A stretch of DNA of 64,000 nucleotides from Acidiflorens sp963841945 (GTDB lineage Bacteria > Acidobacteriota > Terriglobia > Terriglobales > Acidobacteriaceae): positions 62,001-126,000 of the forward strand of contig CAWJFC010000006.1 in NCBI GenBank assembly GCA_963841945.1. The letters run 5' to 3'. Shown here piece by piece: positions 8,011 to 17,185 of this stretch; within the stretch, counting starts at the first letter, position 1; each line of letters begins with the position of its first letter. A program made the translations under genes and the position numbers. Under the pieces are notes generated by a model. It was given only the letters and a program-made list of their open reading frames with translations, was not told the origin of the DNA and did no database searches.

Positions 8011-9601
8011 TTATTTCCTCAGTATCTTCGAAATCTCTCTCGCGGCATTCGCCCCTGACGCCCCAGTGAGACCCGTCCCAGGATGCGTGCCGCTTCCGCA
8101 GAGAAACAGTCGATCAATGGGCGTTTTGTAGCGTGCCCAATCGAGCAGCGGCCGCATGGTGAAGAACTGATCAAGCGCCAACTCGCCGTGGAAAATATGA
8201 CCGCCGGTGAGTCCGTAGGTATCTTCGAGGTCCTTGGGCGTGATGATCTGGTGGCGCAGGATCAGTTGCGGCAAATTGGGAGCGTATTGCGCGATGGTCT
8301 TGACCACTGTTTCGCCGAGCGCTTTGCGCTGGCTCTCCCAGTCGCCGTTCTTTAGCGTATACGGCGCATACTGCATGTAGATCGACATGACGTGCTGGCC
8401 CGCGGGGGCGAGCGACGGATCGGAGAGCGAAGGGAACGCAATTTCGATATACGGCTTTCGCGAGAAATCCCCATACTTCGATTCGTCGAACGCTCGTTCG
8501 AGGTAGTCAATCTCGGGGCTGATCTGAAGACGGCCTTGCAGCAGGTTGCCCTCGGTCCGGGCTTTGAGCGCCGTAAATTCTGGAAGCCCTGCCAGTGCGA
8601 GATTGATCTTTGCCACCGTACCCATACAGCGATAGTTCTTGATCTTCTGCACAAAGTCGGGCGCGAGATGGATGGGATCGACGAGCCGCATCAGCGTGCG
8701 CTTGGGGTCGGCATTCGAGACAATCGCCTTGGCGGCAATCTCTTCTCCGGAGGCAAGTACGACGCCGATGGCCATGCCATCCTTCACACGAATTTCCGAG
8801 ACCGCCGAATCGGTGCGAATTTCGGCGCCAGCCTCTTTGGCCGCAGCGGCCATGGCAGCAGTGATTGCGCCTGCGCCCCCGATTGGGAATTGCCCGCCAC
8901 CGGCGGGAGACGGATCGGCCGCCGCGCGCAACAGCAGCACGAGCGCGCTGCCCGCGGACCAGGGACCGAGAAATGTCCCGAAGATTCCGCGGGCGGCAAG
9001 GGTGGCGCGCAATGCCTCGGTCTCGAAAAATTCAGCCGACTAAGTCCGCAACCGCCATCGGTCCCCAGCGCAGCACGCGATATAAATCTTTTTTGCCGAG
9101 GTTGCGAATGGAGCGGCCCGTCTTCAGCATTCCCCACAAATCGCCGCTCGAAGGGTTGTCTATATTCGGCGGCGTCAACAGGAGTGCTTCGCCGATTACC
9201 TTGCTGATCTTTGCCAGCGCGGCGGCAAAGTCGCCGTATGCGGCAGCGTCTTTCGAGGACCACTGCGAAATTTCCTGCGCGGCTCTTTTAGTGTCAGAGG
9301 GCAGAACGAGTGCCCGTCCGTCGGGAAGAAGCGAAACGGTACTCACGTCTGGCGTGGACAACTTCAGTCCGTGGCGCTCGAGTTGCATGTCGCGCACGAC
9401 ATCAGGACGCAACGGGCCGGCTGCGTGCGCGAGAGTGGAGCAACGAAAGCCGGGATGAAATTCTTCCGTGATGGCGGCGCCGCCCACCTGCGAGCGGCGT
9501 TCGAGCACCAGCGGCCTGAATCCCGCCTTTGCCAGATAAAAAGCGGCGACGAGTCCGTTGTGACCGCCGCCGACGATGATGATGTCACGGGTCTCGGCCA
9601 T
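8011..9601 (-). pseudogene. FAD-dependent oxidoreductase (CrtI/PYROXD2-like), frameshifted
   Basis: Two abutting minus frames (9032-9601 and 8011-about 9030) together make one protein of about 530 residues, matching the intact paralog next door (529). The first frame has the FAD Rossmann motif VGGGHNGL and ends at GGC TGA near 9032. The second resumes with GEFFETEALRAT, which aligns with DQWFETDVLKAT of the paralog. Removing a single T of the TGA restores one continuous frame. The remainder is complete, ending with the C-terminal FAD-binding CGSGTHPGTGLTGASG. It is a recent one-base disruption, a +1 recoding site or a sequencing error. It begins 4 nt after the paralog's stop, so both are in one operon. 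Confidence 0.85.
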
Positions 9602-9604
9602 CGG

Positions 9605-11194
9605 CTACGCAGCCTTTCCGTCTTTCAATATCTCGAGCGCGGCCAGACGGCCGGGCGCGCCCATGATGCCGCCGCCGGGATGCGTGGCCGATCCGCACAT
9701 ATAGAGATTTTTTATGGGCGAGCGGAATTGCGCCCAGCCCGCCACCGGACGCAGGAAAAATAACTGTTCGAGCGAAAGCTCACCCTGAAAAATATTGCCT
9801 TCGCTCAATCCCCATTCCCGCTCCAGATCGAGCGGTGTGACCACCTGGCGATGCAGGATGATGTCCTTGAGATTGGGTGCATATTGCGCAATTGTGTTGA
9901 CCACGTTGTCGCCGAATTTTTCTTTCTCCGTATCCCAGTCGAGGCCGGGCGCAAGTTTGTAGGGCGCGTACTGCACAAAGCACGAGAGAATATGTTTTCC
10001 GGGCGGCGCGAGCGACGTGTCCGTCAGTGTAGGAATCACCATGTCGATGTATGGCCGCGAGGACCAGTGGCCATACTTCGCCTCGTCGTAAGCCTTCTCC
10101 ATGTACTCAACGCTGGGAGAAATCGACATTGCCCCGCGCAGGTGCGCGCCCACACCGGGCAGGCATTTGAAATCCGGCAATCCGTCGAGCGCCATGTTCA
10201 CCTTGCCCGATGACCCGCGGAACTTGTAGCGCTTTACGCCCTCCATGAATTCGTCGGGCAGGTGGCCGGGTTCGATCATTTTCGTGAATGTAAGTCGCGG
10301 ATCGACGCTGGACGAAATTACCTCGGCATGAATCTCGTCGCCGTTGACCAACGCAACTCCGTAGGCGCGGCCGTTCTTGACGAGAATTTGCGCAATGGCC
10401 GCTTCGGTCCGAATTTCGACTCCGGCCTCGCGGGCCGCTCCGGCAATCGCGTTTGAGATCGCGCCCGTGCCGCCGCGCGCAAATCCCCAGGCGCGGAATG
10501 CACCGTCGATCTCGCCCATGTAGTGATGAAGCAGTACGTACGCGGTTCCGGGCGAACGCACGCCCAGAAACGTTCCGATGATGCCCGACGCCGACATCGT
10601 CGCCTTGAGCACGTCGGTCTCAAACCACTGATCGAGGAAGTCGATCGCGCTCATGGTCATGAGCTGGACCTGGTTGTATTTATCCTCGCTCGACATGCCC
10701 TGAAAGCGGCGGCCGATGAAGAGTAGCTTCATCAGTTCGCGCGGATTGAGCGTCGACGGGTCGGGTGGAATCATGCTCAGGATCGGCTTCACGAACCGGC
10801 ACATCGCCTGCATAGCCTTGCCGAATTCGTCGTAGGCCTCGGCGTCGACCCGCGAGTGGCGGGCGATCTCACGATGCGTTTTGCCGTGGTCGTTCACGCG
10901 CCAGAGATAATCGCCGCTCGGCATGGGCGTGAATGTGCCGTCGAGCGGAAGAATTTCAAGCCCATGACGCGGCAGTTCGAGATCGCGAATAATCTCCGGC
11001 CGCAGCAGCGAGACCACATACGAGCAGACAGAAAATTTAAAGCCGGGAAAAACTTCTTCCGTGCAGGCCGCGCCGCCGAGTACATGACGGCGTTCGAGCA
11101 CCAGCACTTTCTTGCCCGCCTTCGCGAGATAGGCGGCATTGGTAAGGCCGTTGTGGCCTCCGCCAACCACGATCACATCGTATTTATTAGCCAT
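9605..11194 (-). CDS. FAD-dependent oxidoreductase, phytoene desaturase / PYROXD2-like
   Basis: 529 residues. The N-terminal dinucleotide-binding motif is VVGGGHNGLTNAAYLAKAG with the ERR acidic end of the second strand. The C-terminal FAD motif is CGSATHPGGGIMGAPG. This is the COG1233 branch related to carotenoid desaturases but not part of a carotenoid cluster here: no phytoene synthase or geranylgeranyl enzymes lie nearby. Members are annotated as NAD(P)/FAD-dependent oxidoreductases of unknown substrate. It is the first gene of a two-gene operon with the paralog at 8011-9601 (about half identical by eye). The GcvT-like gene diverges from it across 268 nt, which suggests oxidation of a methylated or amino substrate coupled to folate; that link is inference. 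Confidence 0.9.
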   Translation of the reverse strand: MANKYDVIVVGGGHNGLTNAAYLAKAGKKVLVLERRHVLGGAACTEEVFPGFKFSVCSYVVSLLRPEIIRDLELPRHGLEILPLDGTFTPMPSGDYLWRVNDHGKTHREIARHSRVDAEAYDEFGKAMQAMCRFVKPILSMIPPDPSTLNPRELMKLLFIGRRFQGMSSEDKYNQVQLMTMSAIDFLDQWFETDVLKATMSASGIIGTFLGVRSPGTAYVLLHHYMGEIDGAFRAWGFARGGTGAISNAIAGAAREAGVEIRTEAAIAQILVKNGRAYGVALVNGDEIHAEVISSSVDPRLTFTKMIEPGHLPDEFMEGVKRYKFRGSSGKVNMALDGLPDFKCLPGVGAHLRGAMSISPSVEYMEKAYDEAKYGHWSSRPYIDMVIPTLTDTSLAPPGKHILSCFVQYAPYKLAPGLDWDTEKEKFGDNVVNTIAQYAPNLKDIILHRQVVTPLDLEREWGLSEGNIFQGELSLEQLFFLRPVAGWAQFRSPIKNLYMCGSATHPGGGIMGAPGRLAALEILKDGKAA

Positions 11195-11462
11195 GAGCTA
11201 TGAGCCGTGAGGTGCTTGCGCCTGTTGCTGCTGATTCGAAACGCAATGATACGCGGGAAGAGAGGAATGAGATAGCGGGATCAGAGCCCGCTCGGCAGGG
11301 CCATCCATTGGATGAGGCGTGACATGATTCAGATAGACATTCTATTCGAGAGCCACGAACTTGTCGCTTGAAAACTAACACCGCTTTTGTGCGTCGGACT
11401 TTGTTGCTCGCGGTCGAGGCCGCACATATAATCCAGCATTCAGAGCATCATGGGAGATTGCC

Positions 11463-12668
11463 TTGCCTATCGGAACTGCCTTTCACGAGAGAACGTTCGC
11501 GCTCTGTCATAGCCTGAATTACCGCGAGTGGTCGGGCTTCTACACGGTTAGCGTGTATGAGGTGCATCACGAGCATGAGTACAACGCGATTCGCAACGCC
11601 TGCGCGCTGATCGATATCTCGCCACTCTACAAGTATCTGATCACCGGCAAGGATGCGACCAAGCTCGTTAATCGCGTGATCACGCGCGACATCAATAAAG
11701 TTGCGGTTGGCCAGGTGATCTATGCCTGCTGGTGCGATGAAGATGGCAAGGTCATCGACGATGGCACGATCGCGCGCCTCGACGAAAACAAATATCGCTG
11801 GACGGCGGCCGATCCGAGCCTAAGGTGGTTCCGGCAAAACGGTCTGAATATGGATGTTCAGATCGAGGACATTTCTGAGCAGACGGCGGCACTGGCGCTG
11901 CAGGGGCCCGCGTCGGCGAAGCTGCTGAAAACGGTCGCCGAGGCGGACATCGCCAACCTGAAATATTTCCGCAAAACGAGCGGCAAGATTGCCGGCGTGC
12001 CGGTCGATATTTCCCGCACCGGATACACGGGCGATCTCGGCTACGAGATTTGGATTCCACTTAACGACGAGCATGATGCCGTCAAAGTTTGGGACGCGCT
12101 GATGGAGAAAGGGAAGAAGTTCGACATTCATGCCGCGGGCATGCTCGCCCTGGATGTGGCGCGGGTTGAAGCCGGGCTGTTGCTGATCGAGGTGGATTAC
12201 ATCAGTTCGAAGAAGGCGCTCATTCCATCGCAGAAGTATTCTCCGTATGAGCTTGGATTTGGAAAGATGGTGCATCTCGAGAAAGAGAATTTCATCGGCA
12301 AGCGCGCACTGGAGCGAGACCACAAGCATGGCGTGGCGCGGCAGTTGGTGGGGTTAGAAGTCGATTGGGTGGAAGTGGAAGAGCAGTTCGACAAGTTCGG
12401 ATTGTCTCCGGCTGCGCCCAGCCAGGCATCGCGCGTGGCTGTTCCCGTGTACTCAGGCGACCGTCAAATTGGCAAGGCAACCACCACCGCGTTTTCTCCG
12501 CTGCTCAAGAAATTAATTGCGCTGGCCAGCGTGAGCACGGAATACGCGAAGAACGGCACAAAGCTTCAGATGGAACTGACCATCGAAGCGCAGCGCATGA
12601 AGACGACCGCGACGGTTGTGCCGCTGCCATTTTTCAATCCCAAGCGTAAGACGGCGACGCCGGTGTAA
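11463..12668 (+). CDS. GcvT-like aminomethyltransferase family protein
   Basis: 401 residues of the glycine-cleavage T protein / folate-binding family, which moves a one-carbon unit to tetrahydrofolate. The N-terminal motif RNACALIDISPLYKY corresponds to the conserved (R/A)xxxGlxDxS region. SRTGYTGDLGYEIWIP and ALDVARVEAG are the conserved T-protein blocks, and the C-terminal barrel carries IGKATTTAFSP. The start is TTG 11463, supported by GGGAGA 6 nt upstream; no in-frame ATG lies near. No other glycine-cleavage genes (P, H) are present, so a specialised demethylase or methyltransferase role together with the divergent FAD oxidoreductases is more likely than glycine cleavage. Confidence 0.88.
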   Translation: MPIGTAFHERTFALCHSLNYREWSGFYTVSVYEVHHEHEYNAIRNACALIDISPLYKYLITGKDATKLVNRVITRDINKVAVGQVIYACWCDEDGKVIDDGTIARLDENKYRWTAADPSLRWFRQNGLNMDVQIEDISEQTAALALQGPASAKLLKTVAEADIANLKYFRKTSGKIAGVPVDISRTGYTGDLGYEIWIPLNDEHDAVKVWDALMEKGKKFDIHAAGMLALDVARVEAGLLLIEVDYISSKKALIPSQKYSPYELGFGKMVHLEKENFIGKRALERDHKHGVARQLVGLEVDWVEVEEQFDKFGLSPAAPSQASRVAVPVYSGDRQIGKATTTAFSPLLKKLIALASVSTEYAKNGTKLQMELTIEAQRMKTTATVVPLPFFNPKRKTATPV

Positions 12669-12691
12669 TCACCACCAGAAGTCATAAAAAT

Positions 12692-12718
12692 AAAAGGCGA
12701 GAGGTGATCTCGCCTTTT
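12692..12718. terminator. bidirectional intrinsic terminator
   Basis: Perfect 11-bp stem AAAAGGCGAGA / TCTCGCCTTTT with loop GGTGA, lying between the convergent GcvT-like gene (+) and hydrolase gene (-). The stem carries a T-run on either strand, so it can stop both transcripts. Confidence 0.92.
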
Positions 12719-12746
12719 GTTATTTGAATTCTCGCTCGTCCGGCGT

Positions 12747-14132
12747 CTATTTCGTAAACGCGTCATATGTGCGCAAGAATTTCGCTGGCTTGTAGGTCTC
12801 GAAGGCCGGCGAAGTCGCGACTACTTGACCGTTCACATCGAGCACGTTATAGGTCGATCCCAGCGCCGTCGCTTCATTATTCAGATCTGTCGGCGTAAGG
12901 TCTTTCCACTTTCCGCCCGTAAGCCGCAATTCCAGCGACTGAAAAGCGGCGATGGTTTCAGCGGGCGTGAATTCGCAGTGGCCCGCGCGATGCACGAAAA
13001 TCTGTTCCAGATTGGTTTTGTCCTTCGCCTCACTGACCACCGCGGCGTACGCCGCTTCTTCCTGCACCGGCACGAGGCCGTCGCCGGTGGTATGCATGGT
13101 CAGCACTGGGATCGGGATCTGGCCGTTGTAGATGATGTTATTGCTCAAATAGGTGAGGGCAGCCTGGTCCGCGGTGATCCTTGCCGTTGTCTTCAGCGTC
13201 TCCAAATCCGTGGCCAAATCGAGCCCAGCCGCGCTGTAGAGCGCCTGAACCTCCGCGTAGTCGACCGACTTCTTCAGTTGTGTTTCATAGTTGATGCCAT
13301 TATTGAATGACGGATTGCCTCCCGCTTTAGCTTCCAGATCGGCGCGAAAATCGAAAAGAAAGATTCCGTCGACATTCAGGAGCCACTCATACTGGTTCTC
13401 TTCACGGTCGGTGTAATCGGTGGGGGAGGGTTCCGGAGAAGTCGGATTGTACCAGCCGGGAGTGTCGCCCAGAGCGGCGCTCAATGCGATTCGCGCCTGG
13501 CCCTGGGGCGTGGCTTGCGCGGCGATCAGAACGGCCGCAGCGTCTTCCGCATTCTGCGTCGGATCTGTGATGTTGACTACTTGCAGCGAGCCCCCCGCCA
13601 GCAAGGTATTGAACGCAAATTCGGTATCGAGACCCATATTCCACGTGCCCACGCCGCCGCCCACCACCCCGCACATAGGTAGTGCGGCTTTGAAGTCGCT
13701 CGGGTACTCCTGCACCAGCGCCGCCGTAACCATGCCGCCGAGAGAATGTCCCCACGCGATGGTCGATTTCGGAGTGCCGACTTTGCTCTCGAAGACCCCA
13801 AGGGTCGAAATCTGATCGGGGATTGCCGACTGAACCGCCCAGCCGGTGGTCGCGTAGGATGAGCCAGCCATCGCGTAGCCGGCGGCCAGCAGGTAAGCGC
13901 CGGTGAGGGGATCGCCAACGTCGAGCGCCGGGTTCGAATCGCCGGGTGCGACGTATCCGTGACTGTAGAGGAGCAGCGTGCCATTCCAACTCGCGGGAAC
14001 GTCGATCACATAGGTGGCCCCGTCGGACAACGTGCCGGTGATATGTTGTTGCGCCGCGGCGCTGGCTGGGAGCAGGGCCATCAAAATTGCGGCCAGAGCG
14101 GACGAGAGTATTCCTCTCGATAGATTCGACAT
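12747..14132 (-). CDS. secreted alpha/beta-hydrolase-like protein (paralog 1)
   Basis: 461 residues from the ATG at 14132, which gives a clear signal peptide (ILSSALAAILMALLPASAAAQ) and has AAGGAAG upstream; longer starts add non-family residues. An alpha/beta-hydrolase fold is indicated by LLLYSHGY (oxyanion strand), GHSLGG (nucleophile elbow Ser), MHTTGDGLVPV (acidic residue) and HRAGHCEFTP (His). It resembles tannase/prolyl-aminopeptidase-type exported hydrolases, but the substrate is unknown. It is a tandem duplicate of the gene at 14354, with shared blocks such as QQHITGTL and TTGWAV. A 221-nt gap separates them, so each may have its own promoter. Confidence 0.85.
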   Translation of the reverse strand: MSNLSRGILSSALAAILMALLPASAAAQQHITGTLSDGATYVIDVPASWNGTLLLYSHGYVAPGDSNPALDVGDPLTGAYLLAAGYAMAGSSYATTGWAVQSAIPDQISTLGVFESKVGTPKSTIAWGHSLGGMVTAALVQEYPSDFKAALPMCGVVGGGVGTWNMGLDTEFAFNTLLAGGSLQVVNITDPTQNAEDAAAVLIAAQATPQGQARIALSAALGDTPGWYNPTSPEPSPTDYTDREENQYEWLLNVDGIFLFDFRADLEAKAGGNPSFNNGINYETQLKKSVDYAEVQALYSAAGLDLATDLETLKTTARITADQAALTYLSNNIIYNGQIPIPVLTMHTTGDGLVPVQEEAAYAAVVSEAKDKTNLEQIFVHRAGHCEFTPAETIAAFQSLELRLTGGKWKDLTPTDLNNEATALGSTYNVLDVNGQVVATSPAFETYKPAKFLRTYDAFTK

Positions 14133-14353
14133 GGAAGTCTTCCTTCTTTGGAGTGAAATGTGGGCCAGACACGGCGGGGAGGTCGCCGGCCCAAACTGAT
14201 CAGAAAGTTTGTACTGTTCCCACAAAGTTGTCAAGCGCAGAGGGCGAAAAATGCGCGGCTCGCGGGTCGCATCTTATTTCGGATGCTATACGACCGCCTA
14301 TGCCGTTCCCCGGAGATCCGGCAAGCAAAAGCTTCTCCGACTGGATCTTCGGA

Positions 14354-15724
14354 TCACTCGCTGAAAGCGTCAAACGGCCTTAGAAACTTCAGCGGCGTGT
14401 AGGTTTCAAACGCGGGCAAGGTATAAACATATTCGCCATTGAGGTAGAGATAGTTGTAGTTCGGGCCAAGATAAGTGGCGACGTTGTTCAGGACGATGGG
14501 ACTCAGGCCCTCCCAATGCCCGCTCTTCAGGCGCGCAAACAAGGCTTCCACCGCGGCAACAGTTTCTGCGGGCGTGAAGGTGCAGTGCCCGGCGCGGTGG
14601 ACGAATACATCTCTTACAAGCGTTTTGTTTCCGGCCGCCGTTATGCTGGCGAGATAGGCCTGCTCGTCCTCGACCGGCACCAGTCCATCGCCGGTGGTAT
14701 GCAAAGCGAGCACGGGACCAGGAATCTGCCCGTCGAAGATGATGTTCTGGATCAGATAGTTCTCGGCATCCTGATTGGCTGAGACGCGCGCCGCGGCGGC
14801 CAGCGTGGCAAGGTCCGCTTCCAGATTGAGTCCGGCGGCTTTGTATAGCGCCTGCACCTCTGTGTTATCGACGGCCTTCTGCAACTGCTTCGCATAATTC
14901 ACGCCGACGTTCCACGAAGGATTGCCGCCGGCGCGGCCCTCGAGTTCAGCACGATAGTAAAAGGCAAACGGAAAGACGTCATAAGCCAACCAATAAAACT
15001 GGTTTGCCTGTTGAGTGGTGTAGTCATTCAGGGCTGGTTCGGGAGAGCCGGGATCATACCAGCCCGGCACGTCAGCCATGGCAGCGGTCAGTGCGATGCG
15101 AGCTTGCCCCTGCGCCGTTCCCTGAGCATAGCCGAGCCAGCCTTCGGCGTCGTCGTAGTCGGTGGTGGGATCGGTGAGGTTAACCACCTGTAGACTATTT
15201 CCGGCGACCAGCGTGTTGAATGTGAACGCGGCATCGAGCAGTTCGTTGAAAAAGCCAACGCCTCCGGCAACGACTCCGCACATCGGCATTCCCGCCTGAA
15301 AGCGGTCGGGGTATTGCTGCAAGAGTCCGGCGGTGATAATCCCACCCATGGAATGGCCCCAGGCGATGGTTGTTGTGGGCGTGCCAAACAGCGACTCGAA
15401 TACGTCGAGCGTGGAGATCTGGTCAGGAAGGGCCTCGTGCACTGCCCATCCGGTCGTCGAGTAGGACGAGCCGGCCAGCGCGTATCCGTTGGCGAGCAAG
15501 AAAGCCGCGGTGGATCCGTCGCCCGCGTCGTAGGCAGGGTTCTCGGGACCGGCGTTATAGCCGTGACTATAGAGGAGAAGTGTTCCATTCCATCGCGCGG
15601 GAAAATCCATCACATAGGTGGCCCCATCGAGCAGCGTCCCGGTGATGTGCTGCTGCGCGCTGCTCGTTCCGAGGGAACTCAGAACCGCAAGCAGAGTGAG
15701 TAAGAGCGTTCTGTAATGCACCAT
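14354..15724 (-). CDS. secreted alpha/beta-hydrolase-like protein (paralog 2)
   Basis: 456 residues with signal peptide LLLTLLAVLSSLGTSSAQ. It has the same architecture as the neighbour at 12747: mature N-terminus QQHITGTLLDGATYVMDF, LLLYSHGY, nucleophile elbow GHSMGG, MPMCGVVAGGVG, acidic residue in LHTTGDGLVPVED and HRAGHCTFTP. The catalytic set is complete, so both copies look active. The conserved Cys in MCGVV and in HC suggests a disulphide after export. Start ATG 15724 is the only good one. The GloVer-type gene starts 40 nt past its upstream end on the same strand, but no shared pathway can be read from that. Confidence 0.85.
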   Translation of the reverse strand: MVHYRTLLLTLLAVLSSLGTSSAQQHITGTLLDGATYVMDFPARWNGTLLLYSHGYNAGPENPAYDAGDGSTAAFLLANGYALAGSSYSTTGWAVHEALPDQISTLDVFESLFGTPTTTIAWGHSMGGIITAGLLQQYPDRFQAGMPMCGVVAGGVGFFNELLDAAFTFNTLVAGNSLQVVNLTDPTTDYDDAEGWLGYAQGTAQGQARIALTAAMADVPGWYDPGSPEPALNDYTTQQANQFYWLAYDVFPFAFYYRAELEGRAGGNPSWNVGVNYAKQLQKAVDNTEVQALYKAAGLNLEADLATLAAAARVSANQDAENYLIQNIIFDGQIPGPVLALHTTGDGLVPVEDEQAYLASITAAGNKTLVRDVFVHRAGHCTFTPAETVAAVEALFARLKSGHWEGLSPIVLNNVATYLGPNYNYLYLNGEYVYTLPAFETYTPLKFLRPFDAFSE

Positions 15725-15763
15725 TGGCTTTTTCCCCTTTATAACGACGTGATATGAATCCGG

Positions 15764-16999
15764 CTAAGGAGTCAGTTGAAAGATCGTGCCTTGGCCCGCC
15801 GTTCCCCCCGCCGGGGTTGTGCCCCAAAGATGGCCCGACGGATCAAACGCCAGTCCGTAGTTTGGATAGGAACCGTCGTGGCCCTTGCCAAACACATGAA
15901 GGAGTTTTTCTTGCCACTGGCCGCGAGAAAATCTAAGGCTGAAAACGGTGCCGCAATCGCAGGATGGTCGGCCACCGTCCTGGGTGGTGCCATAGAGCGT
16001 GCTGACGCCGTCAAATAGAAGCGTGGCTGTCGGATAGCCGCCGTCCGTGCCATCCTGAAAATTGTGAAGGACGTTTTCCTGCCATGCGCCATTCAGTCCG
16101 TGAGACAACTGAAAAACGGTTCCATAGCCATACTGGCCCCCAAAATAAGTCGTGCCATAAAGATTGCCGTCCGAATCGGAAATTAACCCCCCATATGGCG
16201 CGGCGGCATCTGGCGTGCCTTTGAAGTCATAGAGCACTGATATCTTCCATGGTCCGTGACTGGTGGGAGAGAGTTCGTACACCGAACCGCCCGCCCACGG
16301 GCCTCCGACCTCAGTTGTGCCGTAGAGATTGCCGGCTGCATCGAACAGTAGCGAACCAAGCGAACCGACGCCGCCTTCTTTCTTGCCAGTGAATGCGTGA
16401 ATTACTTTCAGCTCCCACCCGCTTTGCGTCGGCGAAAGCTCAAAGACTACGCCGTAGCCATGCGCGCCGCCGTCGGGCGTCGTGCCGTAGAGATTTCCGG
16501 CGTTATCGAAAATGAGAGGACTGCCAGGACTATACCCATCATCGTGTCCTGTGAAGTTGTACAGCGTGACTTCGTCCCAACTCCCGCTGACGGGCATCAG
16601 TTCGAAAACCACGCCGCAACCGTTTCCGCTGCAGAAGCCCCCGGTGCCGCCCGAGCCGGCCGTGCCGTAGAGATTCCCTTGCGCATCGAGGATGACGCCG
16701 CCATAAGGATAGGAACCGTCGTCGCCTCCGGTGAAACTCCAGAGAACCTGCTCCTCGCCCGTCGGCGTGATCATGAAGACTGTACCGAGATCAAAGTCGC
16801 CGCCGGTTGCGGTCGTACCATAGGCGTTACCGGCGCTGTCGAATGTCATGGAGGATGAAACACGGCTGCCGTCCGAACCGGCACCGAAGTTGTAGACCCG
16901 CTTATAGCCTGCTGCGTGTGAAATGCCGCTTAGAATTGTCGCAGCAGCGAAAATGCTGAGCGCTGCCCAAAAAAAGCGACCAACTCGATAACGATTCAT
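15764..16999 (-). CDS. secreted GloVer tandem-repeat protein
   Basis: 411 residues from ATG 16999, chosen because GGAG lies 6 nt upstream and a signal peptide follows at once (FFWAALSIFAAATILSGISHAA). The rest is a series of about seven repeats of roughly 50 residues, each carrying the GNLYGTT..GG..G.GTVF pattern, which is the signature of the choice-of-anchor tandem repeat called GloVer. These repeats build a beta-propeller-like exported domain; the biochemical role is unknown. A much larger member lies at 48782. No anchor domain is present in this one, so it is probably released or periplasmic. Confidence 0.88.
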   Translation of the reverse strand: MNRYRVGRFFWAALSIFAAATILSGISHAAGYKRVYNFGAGSDGSRVSSSMTFDSAGNAYGTTATGGDFDLGTVFMITPTGEEQVLWSFTGGDDGSYPYGGVILDAQGNLYGTAGSGGTGGFCSGNGCGVVFELMPVSGSWDEVTLYNFTGHDDGYSPGSPLIFDNAGNLYGTTPDGGAHGYGVVFELSPTQSGWELKVIHAFTGKKEGGVGSLGSLLFDAAGNLYGTTEVGGPWAGGSVYELSPTSHGPWKISVLYDFKGTPDAAAPYGGLISDSDGNLYGTTYFGGQYGYGTVFQLSHGLNGAWQENVLHNFQDGTDGGYPTATLLFDGVSTLYGTTQDGGRPSCDCGTVFSLRFSRGQWQEKLLHVFGKGHDGSYPNYGLAFDPSGHLWGTTPAGGTAGQGTIFQLTP

Positions 17000-17185
17000 G
17001 TGCATCTCCGGCGCGGAGGACGCTTCGAGGGGGGAACGGCGCGGGCACCGCTCGAAAACTATAGCACCAAATCGTTGCCAAGCATGCAAACTCAGGCGAC
17101 CTCTGACTAGCGCGAGCGAAGGAAGTGGGTTTTAGCAAATGATTTTGGTATTGCTTCGAACATTGGGCGATGCCTTCACGGGCCA

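Noticed and set aside
11195..11462. Glycine riboswitch before the GcvT-like gene
   Set aside because: I could not find the paired conserved aptamer blocks in the 268-nt region.
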